A stretch of DNA of 64,000 nucleotides from Zhongshania antarctica (GTDB taxonomy: Bacteria > Pseudomonadota > Gammaproteobacteria > Pseudomonadales > Spongiibacteraceae): the NCBI RefSeq assembly GCF_014202945.1, contig NZ_JACHHW010000009.1, forward strand, positions 1 through 64,000, given 5' to 3'. Each line of letters opens with the position of its first letter. Within the stretch, counting starts at the first letter, position 1. The position numbers and the translations under genes are program-made. Positions 33,868 through 43,314 of this stretch are shown in pieces. The notes beneath the pieces were generated by a model, which was not told the DNA's origin, ran no database searches, and was given only the letters and a program-made list of their open reading frames with translations.

Positions 33868-34437
33868 TCATATCTGCAAAGACGCCATCAATGCTTGCTC
33901 CTTTTCTAGACACTGCCGTGATCGCGTACCAATCTTTCGCGCTGGCACCCCAAAGTACGAGCAAAACGCACTCATGTTTTTCGTCACCAAACTAAGCGCA
34001 CCCGCAACGGCACCATCTTCGACAACCACCCCTGGCAATACCACTGAACCCGCACCAAAAATAACATGACGACCAATGACGACATCGGCATGATACACAT
34101 TCGTATATTCAGGAGGGACCTGAGGCCCAGCTAAATACGCACCACTGTAGTCATCATTACTACTATAAATACTCACTCTCGACGATGTACCACCAAAGTC
34201 ACCAAAGGATATCTTCCCCGCACCCATCATTGAGGTAAAAACGGCGAAGTGACAATAATTACCGATTTCAATCCCCCCGTCACCTGCAGATAGAACGCAG
34301 AAATCATCGATTCTGACGTTATTGCCAATTGAGATTTTTCCGCAATTATAATAAGAGGCTTTATCAGACAAGGCGACGTTTTCGCCAACACGCGCAAAGC
34401 CCATTTCGTTTATCTGCTCTTTCGACAAAATTCCCAT
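33868..34437 (-). CDS. Left-handed beta-helix (hexapeptide) acyltransferase
   Basis: A 189-residue hexapeptide-repeat protein. Repeats run from about residue 30 (ISIGNNVRIDDFCVLSAG, IEIGNYCHFAVFTSMMG) to 165 (VIGRHVIFGAGSVVLPGVVV, VEDGAVAGALSLVTKN), ending in a short helix. No catalytic histidine assignment is attempted. It begins just after the stop codon of the aminotransferase gene, so N-acetylation of the amino sugar made there is a natural guess, in the manner of VioB or FdtC. O-acetylation of a sugar is the alternative. Confidence 0.82.
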   Translation of the reverse strand: MGILSKEQINEMGFARVGENVALSDKASYYNCGKISIGNNVRIDDFCVLSAGDGGIEIGNYCHFAVFTSMMGAGKISFGDFGGTSSRVSIYSSNDDYSGAYLAGPQVPPEYTNVYHADVVIGRHVIFGAGSVVLPGVVVEDGAVAGALSLVTKNMSAFCSYFGVPARKIGTRSRQCLEKEQALMASLQI

Positions 34438-34438
34438 T

Positions 34439-35548
34439 TCAAACGTTCCTTATTACATCGACAACACGCAGAACATCAGTGTTCTCCAGCGCCGGGTAAA
34501 TTGGCAGACACAAAATTTTTCTGGACACCGCACTTGCCACCGGCAGGTTATTTGTGGAGGCCGACGGCAAGCTTCGGTACATCGGAAACTCGCTAATAAG
34601 CGGATAAAAATAGCGGCGAGTATAAATATTATCGCTTAGCATCAATTCGTAAAGCTCATCTCTAGAGATGCCGAAATCACTTTCAACCAAAATGGGAAAA
34701 TACGCGTAATTATCCACTACTTGGCGCTCCCTGTCAGGTATGACAATACCACTGACACCCGCCAGGCACCGCCGATAATAGGCATCAATATCTTTTCGAC
34801 GCGTAACAATCTGATCAAAATATTTTAATTGCAGCAAACCCATAGCGGCGTTCACCTCACTCAACTTACCGTTGATTCCGGGGGCAACCACGGAGACCTC
34901 ATTCTGAAAACCGAAATTCTTTATGTAGTCTAGGCGCTGCTTAGATTTGGCATCTGGGCAAATAACGGCACCACCCTCAAAAGTAGTAAATACCTTTGTG
35001 GCATGAAAACTGAGCACACTGAGGTCACCATGATTCAAGATACTGCCCGCGTGATCCTCAACACCAAAAGCGTGTGCGGCGTCATATATAACTTTTAAAT
35101 TATATAAATCTGCTATTGCCTTAATGGCCCTCGTATCACATGGATTCCCATAGCAATGCACCGGCATGATAGCTGTTGTTTGTGGCGTTATGGCCGCTTC
35201 TATTTTTTGAGGATCAAGATTCAAGCTAACGGGGTCGATATCAACAAATACCGGCTTTGCGCCCTTCCACAGCAGCGAGTGACTGGTCGCCACAAATGAG
35301 TAGGGCGTGGTAATGACCTCCCCGGTCACACGCAATTCTTGCAACGCCGCAAGTAGCGCTATCGTGCCATTATTAAATAAAGATATATGCTCTACGCCCA
35401 AATACTCACACAAGGCGCGTTCAAAGCGCTGATGCATTTGCCCGCCATTTGTGAGTATTTTACTATCCCATATTTCTTCCAAATACGGGACGTACTCATC
35501 TAATGGCGGCAAAAATGGTTGTGTAACAAAAATTGGCTTATCGGTCAT
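34439..35548 (-). CDS. DegT/DnrJ/EryC1/StrS family sugar aminotransferase
   Basis: A PLP-dependent aminotransferase of 369 residues. The PLP lysine is K185 in SFHATKVFTTFEGG, D156 in VIYDAAHAFG contacts the pyridine nitrogen, and SLFNNGTIALLAAL binds the phosphate. It acts on nucleotide-linked keto sugars. With RmlA and RmlB in the same locus making dTDP-4-keto-6-deoxyglucose and an acetyltransferase gene downstream, the product may be dTDP-4-amino-4,6-dideoxyglucose (VioA-like) or a 3-amino sugar (FdtB-like). The choice is not possible from sequence by eye. Confidence 0.88.
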   Translation of the reverse strand: MTDKPIFVTQPFLPPLDEYVPYLEEIWDSKILTNGGQMHQRFERALCEYLGVEHISLFNNGTIALLAALQELRVTGEVITTPYSFVATSHSLLWKGAKPVFVDIDPVSLNLDPQKIEAAITPQTTAIMPVHCYGNPCDTRAIKAIADLYNLKVIYDAAHAFGVEDHAGSILNHGDLSVLSFHATKVFTTFEGGAVICPDAKSKQRLDYIKNFGFQNEVSVVAPGINGKLSEVNAAMGLLQLKYFDQIVTRRKDIDAYYRRCLAGVSGIVIPDRERQVVDNYAYFPILVESDFGISRDELYELMLSDNIYTRRYFYPLISEFPMYRSLPSASTNNLPVASAVSRKILCLPIYPALENTDVLRVVDVIRNV

Positions 35549-35662
35549 TTAGTTAACCTACATCAACACTTTACTTAATTTTGATTGTTACAGTTAGGCG
35601 ATAGCGAACAATAAAGTGCTACGCTCAACAACATAATTTTTTCTCAACCAAAATTCGGAAAC

Positions 35663-36484
35663 TTAAAAACCCTTCCAAAAATCAACGAAGCCATTTTTAC
35701 AAAATAGCCACTGGTGCTGTAGTTCTTGATTTATATCTGCGACACGCAGCTCAACATCACTCACATCACCCCTAAGTAAAACCCAGCATTTACTCTGAGG
35801 GCAGTATATAGAAGATTTAAACCCCCACTGAGCCATCAATATTTCCATACTTTTATTAGTATGGAATGCCGTATGAACTGGAGGCCGCAGATAAAACCAA
35901 TCGGGGTCATTTGGGACACTCTCACACACAAGCGTGTGAATAACCATGCACCCGTCGCTAGCAACTAGTTCATGGACCCGATCCAAATCATCTCGACTTC
36001 GCACATGTTCAAACATGACCGAGTTAATCACTGTTTTATACGTCCCTAACTCTTCTTGCTGCAAATAAGGAAGGTGACCGCCTTGATTTACATAAGGATC
36101 ATATTTCGGCAACTTCAAGCCAAAATACTTATCTAATAAAAAACTTAAACTGCCATACCCAGCGGCATAATCCAACACACTTCCAGCATCAACTATGTCA
36201 TTTTCAACCAACACAGCTAACATCGCTGCTTGCTCGAGATAAGGAGGCTGATTAATCTCGGATTCAAAACCTGACTTCTCATGAAAGTGATGGAACTGGT
36301 AATTTAGCTCACCCCAAACCTCACCTGACATTTCGACATGAGTTCGAGAAATAACAAAACCGCAATCACCACACCGCCAATAATGCACATCACCAACATC
36401 AGCCATTAGCCTAGCTATATACGGATCCGTATACCGCTTAGAAAAAAAGTAGCTGACATTTGAGTCGCAAATAATACACTTCAT
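35663..36484 (-). CDS. Class I SAM-dependent methyltransferase with N-terminal Cys pairs
   Basis: A 273-residue protein. The N terminus has a probable zinc ribbon: CIICDSN (C3, C6) and WRCGDCGFV. Motif I of the Rossmann-like methyltransferase fold is SVLDYAAGYGSLSFLL, and NSVMFEHVRSRDDLDRVHEL marks the later strand. The C-terminal region carries WFYLRPPVHTAFHTNKSMEI. This layout is found in nucleotide-sugar or polysaccharide C- and O-methyltransferases. The open frame extends to 36562, but the ATG at 36484 begins at the conserved Cys motif. Base composition is AT-rich relative to the flanking chromosome. Confidence 0.72.
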   Translation of the reverse strand: MKCIICDSNVSYFFSKRYTDPYIARLMADVGDVHYWRCGDCGFVISRTHVEMSGEVWGELNYQFHHFHEKSGFESEINQPPYLEQAAMLAVLVENDIVDAGSVLDYAAGYGSLSFLLDKYFGLKLPKYDPYVNQGGHLPYLQQEELGTYKTVINSVMFEHVRSRDDLDRVHELVASDGCMVIHTLVCESVPNDPDWFYLRPPVHTAFHTNKSMEILMAQWGFKSSIYCPQSKCWVLLRGDVSDVELRVADINQELQHQWLFCKNGFVDFWKGF

Positions 36485-36759
36485 GTGGTTGCCGAAACTC
36501 CCTAACCAATACATTGACGAACCGAGCTGACACCAGAATGCAGCAACAGCATAGGAATACAAATCAAGTCATTCCCACCACCTCTAAACAAAGCAGAGAA
36601 TCAGACCTTAAAAAAATATGACCACACCACCGCAAAAAATAGACTCATATCGCTACTGTGACACGGGAATAATGCAAATAATAGAGCTCTTACTCGCCCT
36701 AGAATATTGAATATTTCAGATTACAAATAAATATTATTAAATACCTTTATCAAACCTTA

Positions 36760-37842
36760 CTACCAAAATGCCAAAAATATAAAGTACCACTTGCCGCGAC
36801 AAATCCTACGACGGTATTTGTCTTTCTGCAGAAACAAGGCCAGAAAAGTATCCCCATGTTTTTTAAGAAAACAGCGCAGTTTAAAATTATAAAAAACTCT
36901 ATCGTAACGCGAATAACAGGCGTAAAACTCTTCGAGCAATTCCCGCTCTCGCCCGACAAGGATGTCTGCCGCCAGCACGGTGCGGATAAACTCGCAGACC
37001 CGCTCCACATCTCGCAAGGTTTTTAGATATTTAGCCTCAGTTCGCTTGGCCTTCGTTTTCCAGACTGCATTATTTTCATGCTGCCGATAGAAAGACAAAA
37101 CCTTATTACTGGCCTTGAGCTTACCTCTTGATGCAGCAACTATCGCCAGCCATTGGTCATGAAAGGGCATTCCACTCATTGCAGGCATCGCCAAGCTCAG
37201 CAACTCTTGTTTTATTAAACTTGCATGACCGGTAACGCAATTATTTAGCATTAATGCCAAGGGACAACGACCTTCCAAGCGATTAACCTTTGGAAAGTTT
37301 ATATCCAAAAGATTTCCTTCAAAATCGACCGGACTTACCTCGGAATAAATCAGCCAGTTCTCGCCAATTTCATTATATAAAGTTTCAATTTTTTCGGGGA
37401 ACCAGATATCGTCTTGATCCGCCAAGGCAATAAACTCGCCATTGCATTCCCCCATTGCCTTTTCAAAGTTCCGCACAAAACCAATATTCTCGCTATTACG
37501 GATCACACGGATCCGCTCGTCGCGCGCAGCATAATCATCAAGTAACAATAATGTACCGTCAGTTGATAAGTCATCGACAATCACCAGCTCAATATTCTTA
37601 TACGTCTGGTTTAAAATGGAATCCAATTGCTCCGCCACAAAGCGCTCGCCATTAAACGTGCACATCGCTACAGATATCTTAGGGGGGGCGCTTAACACGC
37701 TTGTAGCCCACAACGATCTACGGTGGACCCCAACGCACACATTTTTGCACGCGCCAAAAATTTCACTCGCAATATTCGCGTCACATTCATTTAAACTTCC
37801 GAATCCAAATAGCCATAAAACACTACTGCCTCTGTATACCAC
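36760..37842 (-). CDS. Family 2 glycosyltransferase
   Basis: A GT-A fold glycosyltransferase. The domain starts at PKISVAMCTFNGERFVAEQL (about residue 54) and continues with VIVDDLSTDGT and the metal-binding EFIALADQDDIWF; the acceptor region has MSGMPFHDQWLAIVAASRG. The frame given starts at a GTG at 37842, but the first 50 residues do not resemble the family and no ribosome binding site supports that start. A GTG at about 37698, just before the conserved strand, is an alternative. It transfers a sugar in lipid-linked oligosaccharide assembly, with specificity unknown. Confidence 0.8.
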   Translation of the reverse strand: MVYRGSSVLWLFGFGSLNECDANIASEIFGACKNVCVGVHRRSLWATSVLSAPPKISVAMCTFNGERFVAEQLDSILNQTYKNIELVIVDDLSTDGTLLLLDDYAARDERIRVIRNSENIGFVRNFEKAMGECNGEFIALADQDDIWFPEKIETLYNEIGENWLIYSEVSPVDFEGNLLDINFPKVNRLEGRCPLALMLNNCVTGHASLIKQELLSLAMPAMSGMPFHDQWLAIVAASRGKLKASNKVLSFYRQHENNAVWKTKAKRTEAKYLKTLRDVERVCEFIRTVLAADILVGRERELLEEFYACYSRYDRVFYNFKLRCFLKKHGDTFLALFLQKDKYRRRICRGKWYFIFLAFW

Positions 37843-38079
37843 CAGGCCTAAATTAAATCGAAAAAAGAGATCTCATGACGGGCTTAGTCATTTGGTATGT
37901 GGCGACTCAAGTCCAAACGTGACACCCCGTTTGCAGATTCGGAGCTATGACGCACAATATGCACATGACATCAAGGCTGCCCCACTATTGCCTAAGTACA
38001 AACACCGGCCACTATTTATAATTCAGCGCAAAGCACCATACTTAAATTAGAAGGAGCATTATACACTCATAGCAAACAA

Positions 38080-38610
38080 CTAGAGCCTTTTTACAACCTT
38101 AGCCGGAGAGCCTGCCACTACACAATTACTTGGCACATCTGAATTAACGAATGCATTAGCACCAATCACTGAATTCTCTCCTATCGTCACGTTTGTTGCT
38201 ATGACTGCGCCCGCTCCGACCCACACATCGTTCCCAATACTAATATCCCCTTTGACCAACGGTCTGTGCAAAGCACCGGGCACACCGTACTCGTGAGTAC
38301 TGGAAAATATTTTAACATGAGGGCCCATTAGCACTCGATCGCCAATGCGAACCGTTCCAAAAGCCTCAATGAAGGACCCAACCCCAACCACAGAGTTTTC
38401 GCCGAGGGAAAATCCGCCGCCAACCTGAATATCAACCAAACGCCGTAATTCAGAGCGAGCGCCTAGCTCAAAAAAACCAGCACCCTTACCGATAAATATT
38501 CGAGTTTTCTCTTGTATACGCGCGCTACTACTAAGCCCAATAATAGGGGTACTCTTTTTTTTCAAACGAGACCCAAGCAAATAGCGCCGAAACCAAAAAT
38601 CAAATCTCAT
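38080..38610 (-). CDS. Hexapeptide acyltransferase (WbbJ/maltose acetyltransferase-like)
   Basis: A 176-residue left-handed beta-helix enzyme. The repeats include FSLGENSVVGVGSFIEAFG, VRIGDRVLMGPHVKIFSSTH (the catalytic His is probably the one in SSTHEYG), DISIGNDVWVGAGAVIATNV and NSVIGANAFVNSDVP. The SSTHEYG-to-KGDISIGND spacing matches sugar O-acetyltransferases. ATG 38610 lies 13 bp after the previous stop and is preferred over a TTG at 38631. It probably O-acetylates a residue of the surface polysaccharide. Confidence 0.82.
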   Translation of the reverse strand: MRFDFWFRRYLLGSRLKKKSTPIIGLSSSARIQEKTRIFIGKGAGFFELGARSELRRLVDIQVGGGFSLGENSVVGVGSFIEAFGTVRIGDRVLMGPHVKIFSSTHEYGVPGALHRPLVKGDISIGNDVWVGAGAVIATNVTIGENSVIGANAFVNSDVPSNCVVAGSPAKVVKRL

Positions 38611-38623
38611 TAGACACCCATTA

Positions 38624-39652
38624 TTATTCAAACATACCCATTAAATATGATTTACTGACATAGCGAGTATTCATTAGCTTTCTAACCGCTAACTGCTTAT
38701 TTCTCAGCATATAATCGAAAAATTTTGCCGACGAATGAACGTCGTACACAATATCATCAAGTTGGCTAGGCAATTGGTCGTATTCAAGGTCGAAGTATGC
38801 CCCACTCCCTGTAGCAACTCCCTTACCCACACCGGCCACGGGCAAACCAAGTAACGCGTACTGCAGAAGCATTGTTGAGTTAATCCCAATTACCCCCCCG
38901 TAATGATCAAAATTAGTGTACGGATCAACGTCTGAACTCTGATACGTTACATTATCATGAGCTGGCAAACTCGAATAGCTTGCCCGCGGATGCGGACGTG
39001 CAATAAAACTCACTTGCGGGTATTGCTCCGCAAATTTAGATATAAAAAGTGCCATGCTCTTCACTGGTGAGGAAAGCACAATATTGGTATCGCCTTCATC
39101 TTGCAAAGGTAAAAATATAGGCTTTGTCGAATCAAATTTTTTCACATCATAAAAACTTGGCAACTTCAAGCATCGAAAATAGCCAATAGACGCTCCCAGC
39201 ACTTTTCTTCTAGCTCGCGCAAAACTTGCTGCGTTAAAATGGTGATTTTGAAGCCCTTCTTTTAAAAACTGGGCATTAGCATTAGTACCGAATTCACTAA
39301 AATAACAGGTACCAGCCTGAGGAAACCAGCCAGCCTCTGCATATATTAATTTTATATTTTCAGGACAACTTCGTCTTAGTTTGTCGTCAGCATCGGTACG
39401 CCCACCCCAAACAACAACACACTGAATGCTGTTCTCCACCAGAACTTCCGAAAAAATGTCTTCGCCTTCGAAGTAGTATTTATATTTAGAAGTAACAAAT
39501 CTTGATTTGACTGAATTCTTATTACAGTAAAATAAAATCTCATGACCAAGATTAGTAAGCGAATTCGCCAACGCAAAAAAAACACTGTGCTTAGCTGCCC
39601 ATCGTTCTGGCCGATCTTCCTGATAAACTCCTAAAGTAAATAGGACTTTCAT
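38624..39652 (-). CDS. Capsule polysaccharide biosynthesis (KpsC/KpsS-like) protein
   Basis: A 342-residue protein with features of the Capsule_synth family: FLPLQDEGDTNIVLSSPV, the phosphate-binding-like FIARPHPRASYSSLP and VIGINSTMLLQYALLGLPVA. KpsC and KpsS are Kdo transferases that build the poly-Kdo linker of group 2 capsules, but more distant homologues act in other surface glycans, so a glycosyltransferase of a related GT-B fold is the safe call. No kpsMT or kpsDE genes are in the window. The gene is AT-rich like its neighbours. Confidence 0.65.
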   Translation of the reverse strand: MKVLFTLGVYQEDRPERWAAKHSVFFALANSLTNLGHEILFYCNKNSVKSRFVTSKYKYYFEGEDIFSEVLVENSIQCVVVWGGRTDADDKLRRSCPENIKLIYAEAGWFPQAGTCYFSEFGTNANAQFLKEGLQNHHFNAASFARARRKVLGASIGYFRCLKLPSFYDVKKFDSTKPIFLPLQDEGDTNIVLSSPVKSMALFISKFAEQYPQVSFIARPHPRASYSSLPAHDNVTYQSSDVDPYTNFDHYGGVIGINSTMLLQYALLGLPVAGVGKGVATGSGAYFDLEYDQLPSQLDDIVYDVHSSAKFFDYMLRNKQLAVRKLMNTRYVSKSYLMGMFE

Positions 39653-39775
39653 TACACCTTCTCCCGACCAAATTAGGGCAAGCTCGCGCGCAGACCCACT
39701 ACCTTAAAAGGCACTTAAACGACTACGACTACAAAAGCCAGATTTTCTAATCACCCACACCTTCTATACAATTTT

Positions 39776-40585
39776 TTATTTACTGCGGTTCTTTTCCAAC
39801 AACACTGATGCCACACCTTTAAGTTTGGCGCGAGCACGCAAATAGCGACTTCGCCCAAAGGTCAGTAGCGCAATAAATTTTCGACGACGGTTATCGCCAA
39901 TATATTTTTCAACCACACTTGAAGGCAAGTTATGCTTTCTCGCATACAACACAAATGACCGACCTTTATGGAAGTGAATAAACTCATTCACGGTGGTTGT
40001 GCGCTCTGTGGATCCCGCTCCGACATGAGGAATACTAACATTGCGGCAATGTACAACTTTCAACCCTGCATTATTAGCGCACTTGCAAATATCGACATCT
40101 TCTTCGTACAAGAAGAAACGCTCATCAAAATAGCCAATAGGGTCCATTTTTTCTTTATCAAAAAGAAGTACTGCACCAACCAACCAGTCCACCGCCTCCA
40201 CATTATTATCCGCAACCGCCTCCAATGCTGGACCGGCAATCGCTGCGTCTTGGGATTTCAGTTCCGCCAACAGCTGCTGTACCGCTGACTCTGACAACGC
40301 GGTATCTGGGTTTAATATTAAGACGTAGCGGGTTTGACTAGCTGCAATCCCAATATTACATGCGCCACCAAAGCCAATGTTTTTCGGGTTCTTAATTAGT
40401 TCTACATCTCGGGCATAGCCCCTTAGCAAAGTGTCGGTTTCGTCAGTGCTAGCGTTATCAACAATAAGCCACCGCGGCAGAGGGGAATCGGCCGAATCAC
40501 GCAGCGAATCAATATGCGCGGCCAAAACACTGGCGCTATTATAGGTCACGGTTACCAGTGTCAATTCTTTCGCGAGATCCTGCAT
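39776..40585 (-). CDS. Family 2 glycosyltransferase, rhamnosyltransferase (WbbL)-like
   Basis: A 269-residue GT2 enzyme: LTLVTVTYNSASVLAAHIDS starts the fold, then WLIVDNASTDET, KNPKNIGFGGACNIGI and the metal-binding motif YVLILNPDTAL. The catalytic-loop region has FDERFFLYEEDVDICKCANN. NPDTAL and FFLYEEDVD are typical of rhamnosyltransferases such as WbbL, and the rmlDCA genes that supply dTDP-L-rhamnose follow directly upstream in the same direction, 40 bp away. This makes rhamnose transfer the best guess. Confidence 0.82.
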   Translation of the reverse strand: MQDLAKELTLVTVTYNSASVLAAHIDSLRDSADSPLPRWLIVDNASTDETDTLLRGYARDVELIKNPKNIGFGGACNIGIAASQTRYVLILNPDTALSESAVQQLLAELKSQDAAIAGPALEAVADNNVEAVDWLVGAVLLFDKEKMDPIGYFDERFFLYEEDVDICKCANNAGLKVVHCRNVSIPHVGAGSTERTTTVNEFIHFHKGRSFVLYARKHNLPSSVVEKYIGDNRRRKFIALLTFGRSRYLRARAKLKGVASVLLEKNRSK

Positions 40586-40625
40586 CTTTTACCCTATTCC
40601 TTATCTACTCAGTTTTAAAACCAAA

Positions 40626-41540
40626 TTACCCTGCAATATCCCGCACAATTTCGCCCACAGAAATTCGCCATTCACTCGCCCTCACAGCATAGTCCACACC
40701 GATCTTAGCGGCACTCAACACCGAGTGCGCAGGCCGCTTCGCTGGCGTTGGGTAATCTTGCGTTGCAATGGCATTCACCACCGGTATGTTTGCTAACGCA
40801 CCCTGCTGATGAGCTTCCTCAAATATCGCCATGGCAAAGCCGTGCCAGCTCACCGCCTCGTCGCCGGCATAGTGATAAATACCGTAGCGCGCTTCTGGCA
40901 GACGTTGCTCTTCACTCTCGTGCAATTGCTGAGCAACACTGATTAATGCCTGCGCGATATCCCCAGCAAAGGTCGGGCAACCGATTTGGTCGGCGACCAC
41001 GCCGAGCGTGTCCCGCTCCTTTGCCAGCCGCAGCATAGTCTTCAAGAAGTTATTGCCATATTCACTAAACACCCACGCGGTGCGCATAATAATGTATTTT
41101 GTCGCATGGCGCTGTATGGCCAACTCGCCGTCGAGTTTGGTTTGGCCGTAGACCCCAGTGGGGCCAGTTTCATCCGTTTCGATGTACGGTGTTTGCTTAT
41201 TACCGTCAAAAACGTAGTCAGTAGAAACATGTAATAAGGGGATATCAAAACGCGCGCTGAGTTTAGCCAGTACAGTGGGGCCATCAACATTCACACGTAT
41301 GGCTAATTCTGGCTCGAATTCAGCTTTATCTACCGCCGTGTACGCGGCGGCATTGATAATGGCGGTAACGCCCTTATCCGCGATGATCTTTTCCAGCACC
41401 ACGGTGTCGTTAATATCGGCGTCTTGACGACTCAGCAGGGTGTGGGCAATGTTCTGCGCCTTGAGCTGGTCCGCCAAGCATTGGCCTAGCTGGCCATTGG
41501 CGCCAGTCACCAGCAGGTGCATTGCGGCCTGCGCACTCAT
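40626..41540 (-). CDS. rmlD: dTDP-4-dehydrorhamnose reductase
   Basis: A 304-residue short-chain reductase catalysing the last step to dTDP-L-rhamnose. The nucleotide-binding loop is LLVTGANGQLGQ, STDYVFDG supplies the catalytic Ser/Thr, and YGQTKLDGE is the YxxxK pair. The first ATG is followed by a second in-frame ATG six codons on (MHLLVTG), which may be the true start. It overlaps rmlC in an ATGA junction at 41537-41540, so the three genes rmlA-rmlC-rmlD are translationally coupled. Confidence 0.95.
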   Translation of the reverse strand: MSAQAAMHLLVTGANGQLGQCLADQLKAQNIAHTLLSRQDADINDTVVLEKIIADKGVTAIINAAAYTAVDKAEFEPELAIRVNVDGPTVLAKLSARFDIPLLHVSTDYVFDGNKQTPYIETDETGPTGVYGQTKLDGELAIQRHATKYIIMRTAWVFSEYGNNFLKTMLRLAKERDTLGVVADQIGCPTFAGDIAQALISVAQQLHESEEQRLPEARYGIYHYAGDEAVSWHGFAMAIFEEAHQQGALANIPVVNAIATQDYPTPAKRPAHSVLSAAKIGVDYAVRASEWRISVGEIVRDIAG

Positions 41541-42076
41541 TGCTGAAACAGCTCGGCAAAGGTGGGGGCCTTGCTGTCTTTATCCGACAGCGTAGGATTT
41601 TCTAGCGGCCAGGTAATCGCCATCGCCGGGTCATTCCAAATCAGGCTGCCTTCGTCACTGGGGTCATAGTAGTCGGTGCATTTGTATTCAAAGTCAGCGG
41701 TATCGCTGAGCACCACAAACCCGTGGGCAAAACCCGGCGGCACCCAGAACTGGCGCTTGTTTTCTTCCGAGAGGATTACGCCTTCCCACTGGCCGAAGCT
41801 CGGTGAGTCGGGGCGAATATCCACCGCCACGTCATACACTTCACCGCTGACCACCCGCACCAATTTACCCTGCGGCTTGGTCTTTTGAAAGTGTAGGCCA
41901 CGCAAGACGCCTTTGGCCGAACGAGAGTGATTGTCTTGCACAAAGGGCTGGCTGATACCCGCCATGTCGCGGTAGCGATCTGCCTGAAAGGTCTCTAAGA
42001 AAAAGCCCCGATGATCACCAAACACTTTGGGCTCGATAATCACGCAATCTTTGAGTTGGGTTGGAATGACGTTCAT
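41537..42076 (-). CDS. rmlC: dTDP-4-dehydrorhamnose 3,5-epimerase
   Basis: A 179-residue cupin-fold epimerase acting on dTDP-4-keto-6-deoxyglucose. The catalytic base H62 lies in GVLRGLHFQ, with [10 protein letters not shown] near residue 21 and the substrate-binding FVQDNHSRS; the tyrosine acid is expected in FEYKCTDYY. Length is standard. It begins in an ATGA overlap with the rmlA stop (42073-42076) and ends in another with rmlD. The enzyme supplies dTDP-L-rhamnose for the nearby glycosyltransferase. Confidence 0.95.
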   Translation of the reverse strand: MNVIPTQLKDCVIIEPKVFGDHRGFFLETFQADRYRDMAGISQPFVQDNHSRSAKGVLRGLHFQKTKPQGKLVRVVSGEVYDVAVDIRPDSPSFGQWEGVILSEENKRQFWVPPGFAHGFVVLSDTADFEYKCTDYYDPSDEGSLIWNDPAMAITWPLENPTLSDKDSKAPTFAELFQQ

Positions 42077-42957
42077 TTATACCCCGCTGCAACGCGCAAC
42101 AAATACTCGCCATAGCCGGTCTTTTTAAGGGCCTCACCTTGCCGCAACAATTCCTCGGTATTGATCCAGCCCTGTCGGTAGGCAATTTCTTCTAGGCAGG
42201 CGACTTTGAGACCTTGGCGATGCTCAACGGTCTGCACAAACTGACCCGCATCGATTAAGGAATCGTGGGTGCCGGTATCCAACCAGGCAAAGCCGCGGCC
42301 CAGCACTTCCACATTTAAGTCGCCGCGATTGAGGTAGGCGAGGTTCACATCGGTAATTTCTAATTCGCCGCGGTGAGACGGTTTAATATTACGCGCAATC
42401 TCAACCACGTCGTTGTCGTAAAAATACAGGCCCGTTACCGCATAGGGCGACTTCGGCTTGGCGGGCTTTTCTTCAATGCTAATGGCTTTGCCTTCAGCAT
42501 TAAACTCGACCACCCCAAAGCGTTCGGGGTCGGTGACGTGATAACCGAACACCGTGGCGCCGGTGTCTTGGGCCATGGCGCTTTTCAGATTATCGGAGAA
42601 ATGCTGACCGTAAAAGATATTGTCCCCCAAGACCAAGCTGACATTGTCATTGCCAATGAAATCAGCGCCTATGGTGAAGGCCTGGGCCAAGCCGTCGGGA
42701 CTGGGCTGCTCGGCATAAGAGATATTCGTACCAAACTGGCTGCCATCGCCCAAAAGGCGCTGAAAGCCCGGTAAATCGGTGGGCGTAGAGATAACTAAAA
42801 TATCTTTGATACCCGACAGCATCAGCACTGACAGTGGGTAATAGATCATTGGTTTATCGTAAATTGGCAGTAACTGCTTGGAGCATCCCATCGTAATGGG
42901 GTGCAAGCGTGTGCCCGAGCCACCGGCGAGGATAATGCCTTTGTATTTCTTGGTCAT
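42073..42957 (-). CDS. rmlA: Glucose-1-phosphate thymidylyltransferase
   Basis: A 294-residue nucleotidyltransferase making dTDP-glucose. The nucleotide loop is [11 protein letters not shown] (10-20), followed by [20 protein letters not shown], and [10 protein letters not shown] supplies the metal-binding Asp. [20 protein letters not shown] and [10 protein letters not shown] are RmlA-specific. It is the first gene of the rmlA-rmlC-rmlD run and is separated from rmlB by a 357-bp repeat-bearing space. Confidence 0.96.
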   Translation of the reverse strand: MTKKYKGIILAGGSGTRLHPITMGCSKQLLPIYDKPMIYYPLSVLMLSGIKDILVISTPTDLPGFQRLLGDGSQFGTNISYAEQPSPDGLAQAFTIGADFIGNDNVSLVLGDNIFYGQHFSDNLKSAMAQDTGATVFGYHVTDPERFGVVEFNAEGKAISIEEKPAKPKSPYAVTGLYFYDNDVVEIARNIKPSHRGELEITDVNLAYLNRGDLNVEVLGRGFAWLDTGTHDSLIDAGQFVQTVEHRQGLKVACLEEIAYRQGWINTEELLRQGEALKKTGYGEYLLRVAAGYK

Positions 42958-43046
42958 GGTGCGTCCTTTACCGGCCTGATGTCACAAACATCAGGCCCAA
43001 TATGAATTTAGTTTCGCCGAAGCACTGCACTGGAGACTCAACGCTC

Positions 43047-43203
43047 TCACTGCGCTCAATGGATACCTGCCTCCGCAGGTATGACAACAAATTAAGTCAC
43101 TCCTGCGCAGGCAGGAGTCTATACCTTGGCCTTGCACCTCGCATTTACCACCCAACGGCATTCGCTGCGCTCACGTGGATACTTACCTGCGCAGGTATGA
43201 CGG
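43047..43203. repeat. REP-like palindromic repeats between rmlB and rmlA
   Basis: Two direct copies of a roughly 40-bp unit lie at 43047-43087 and 43161-43203: a CTGCGCTCA lead, TGGATAC, then a palindromic core close to CCTGCGCAGG, then TATGAC. A third palindrome in the opposite sense, CACTCCTGCGCAGGCAGGAGT, spans about 43098-43118. No gene is visible in 42958-43314. The units resemble dispersed intergenic REP-like elements; whether they stop transcription or stabilise mRNA is unknown. Confidence 0.75.
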
Positions 43204-43314
43204 CGAAGGGCGTTTTGTCGGCGTCATACTTACACAGACATAACAACGGGTTCAGCTCGGCCCTCGCTTCTGCGTCTCCCCTCTCCCGTCAAGCGTCCAG
43301 CTGTTTTCAAGCGC

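Noticed and set aside
43047-43203. CRISPR-like array between rmlB and rmlA
   Set aside because: Only two direct copies plus one inverted palindrome, with irregular spacing and no cas genes; fits REP-like repeats instead.
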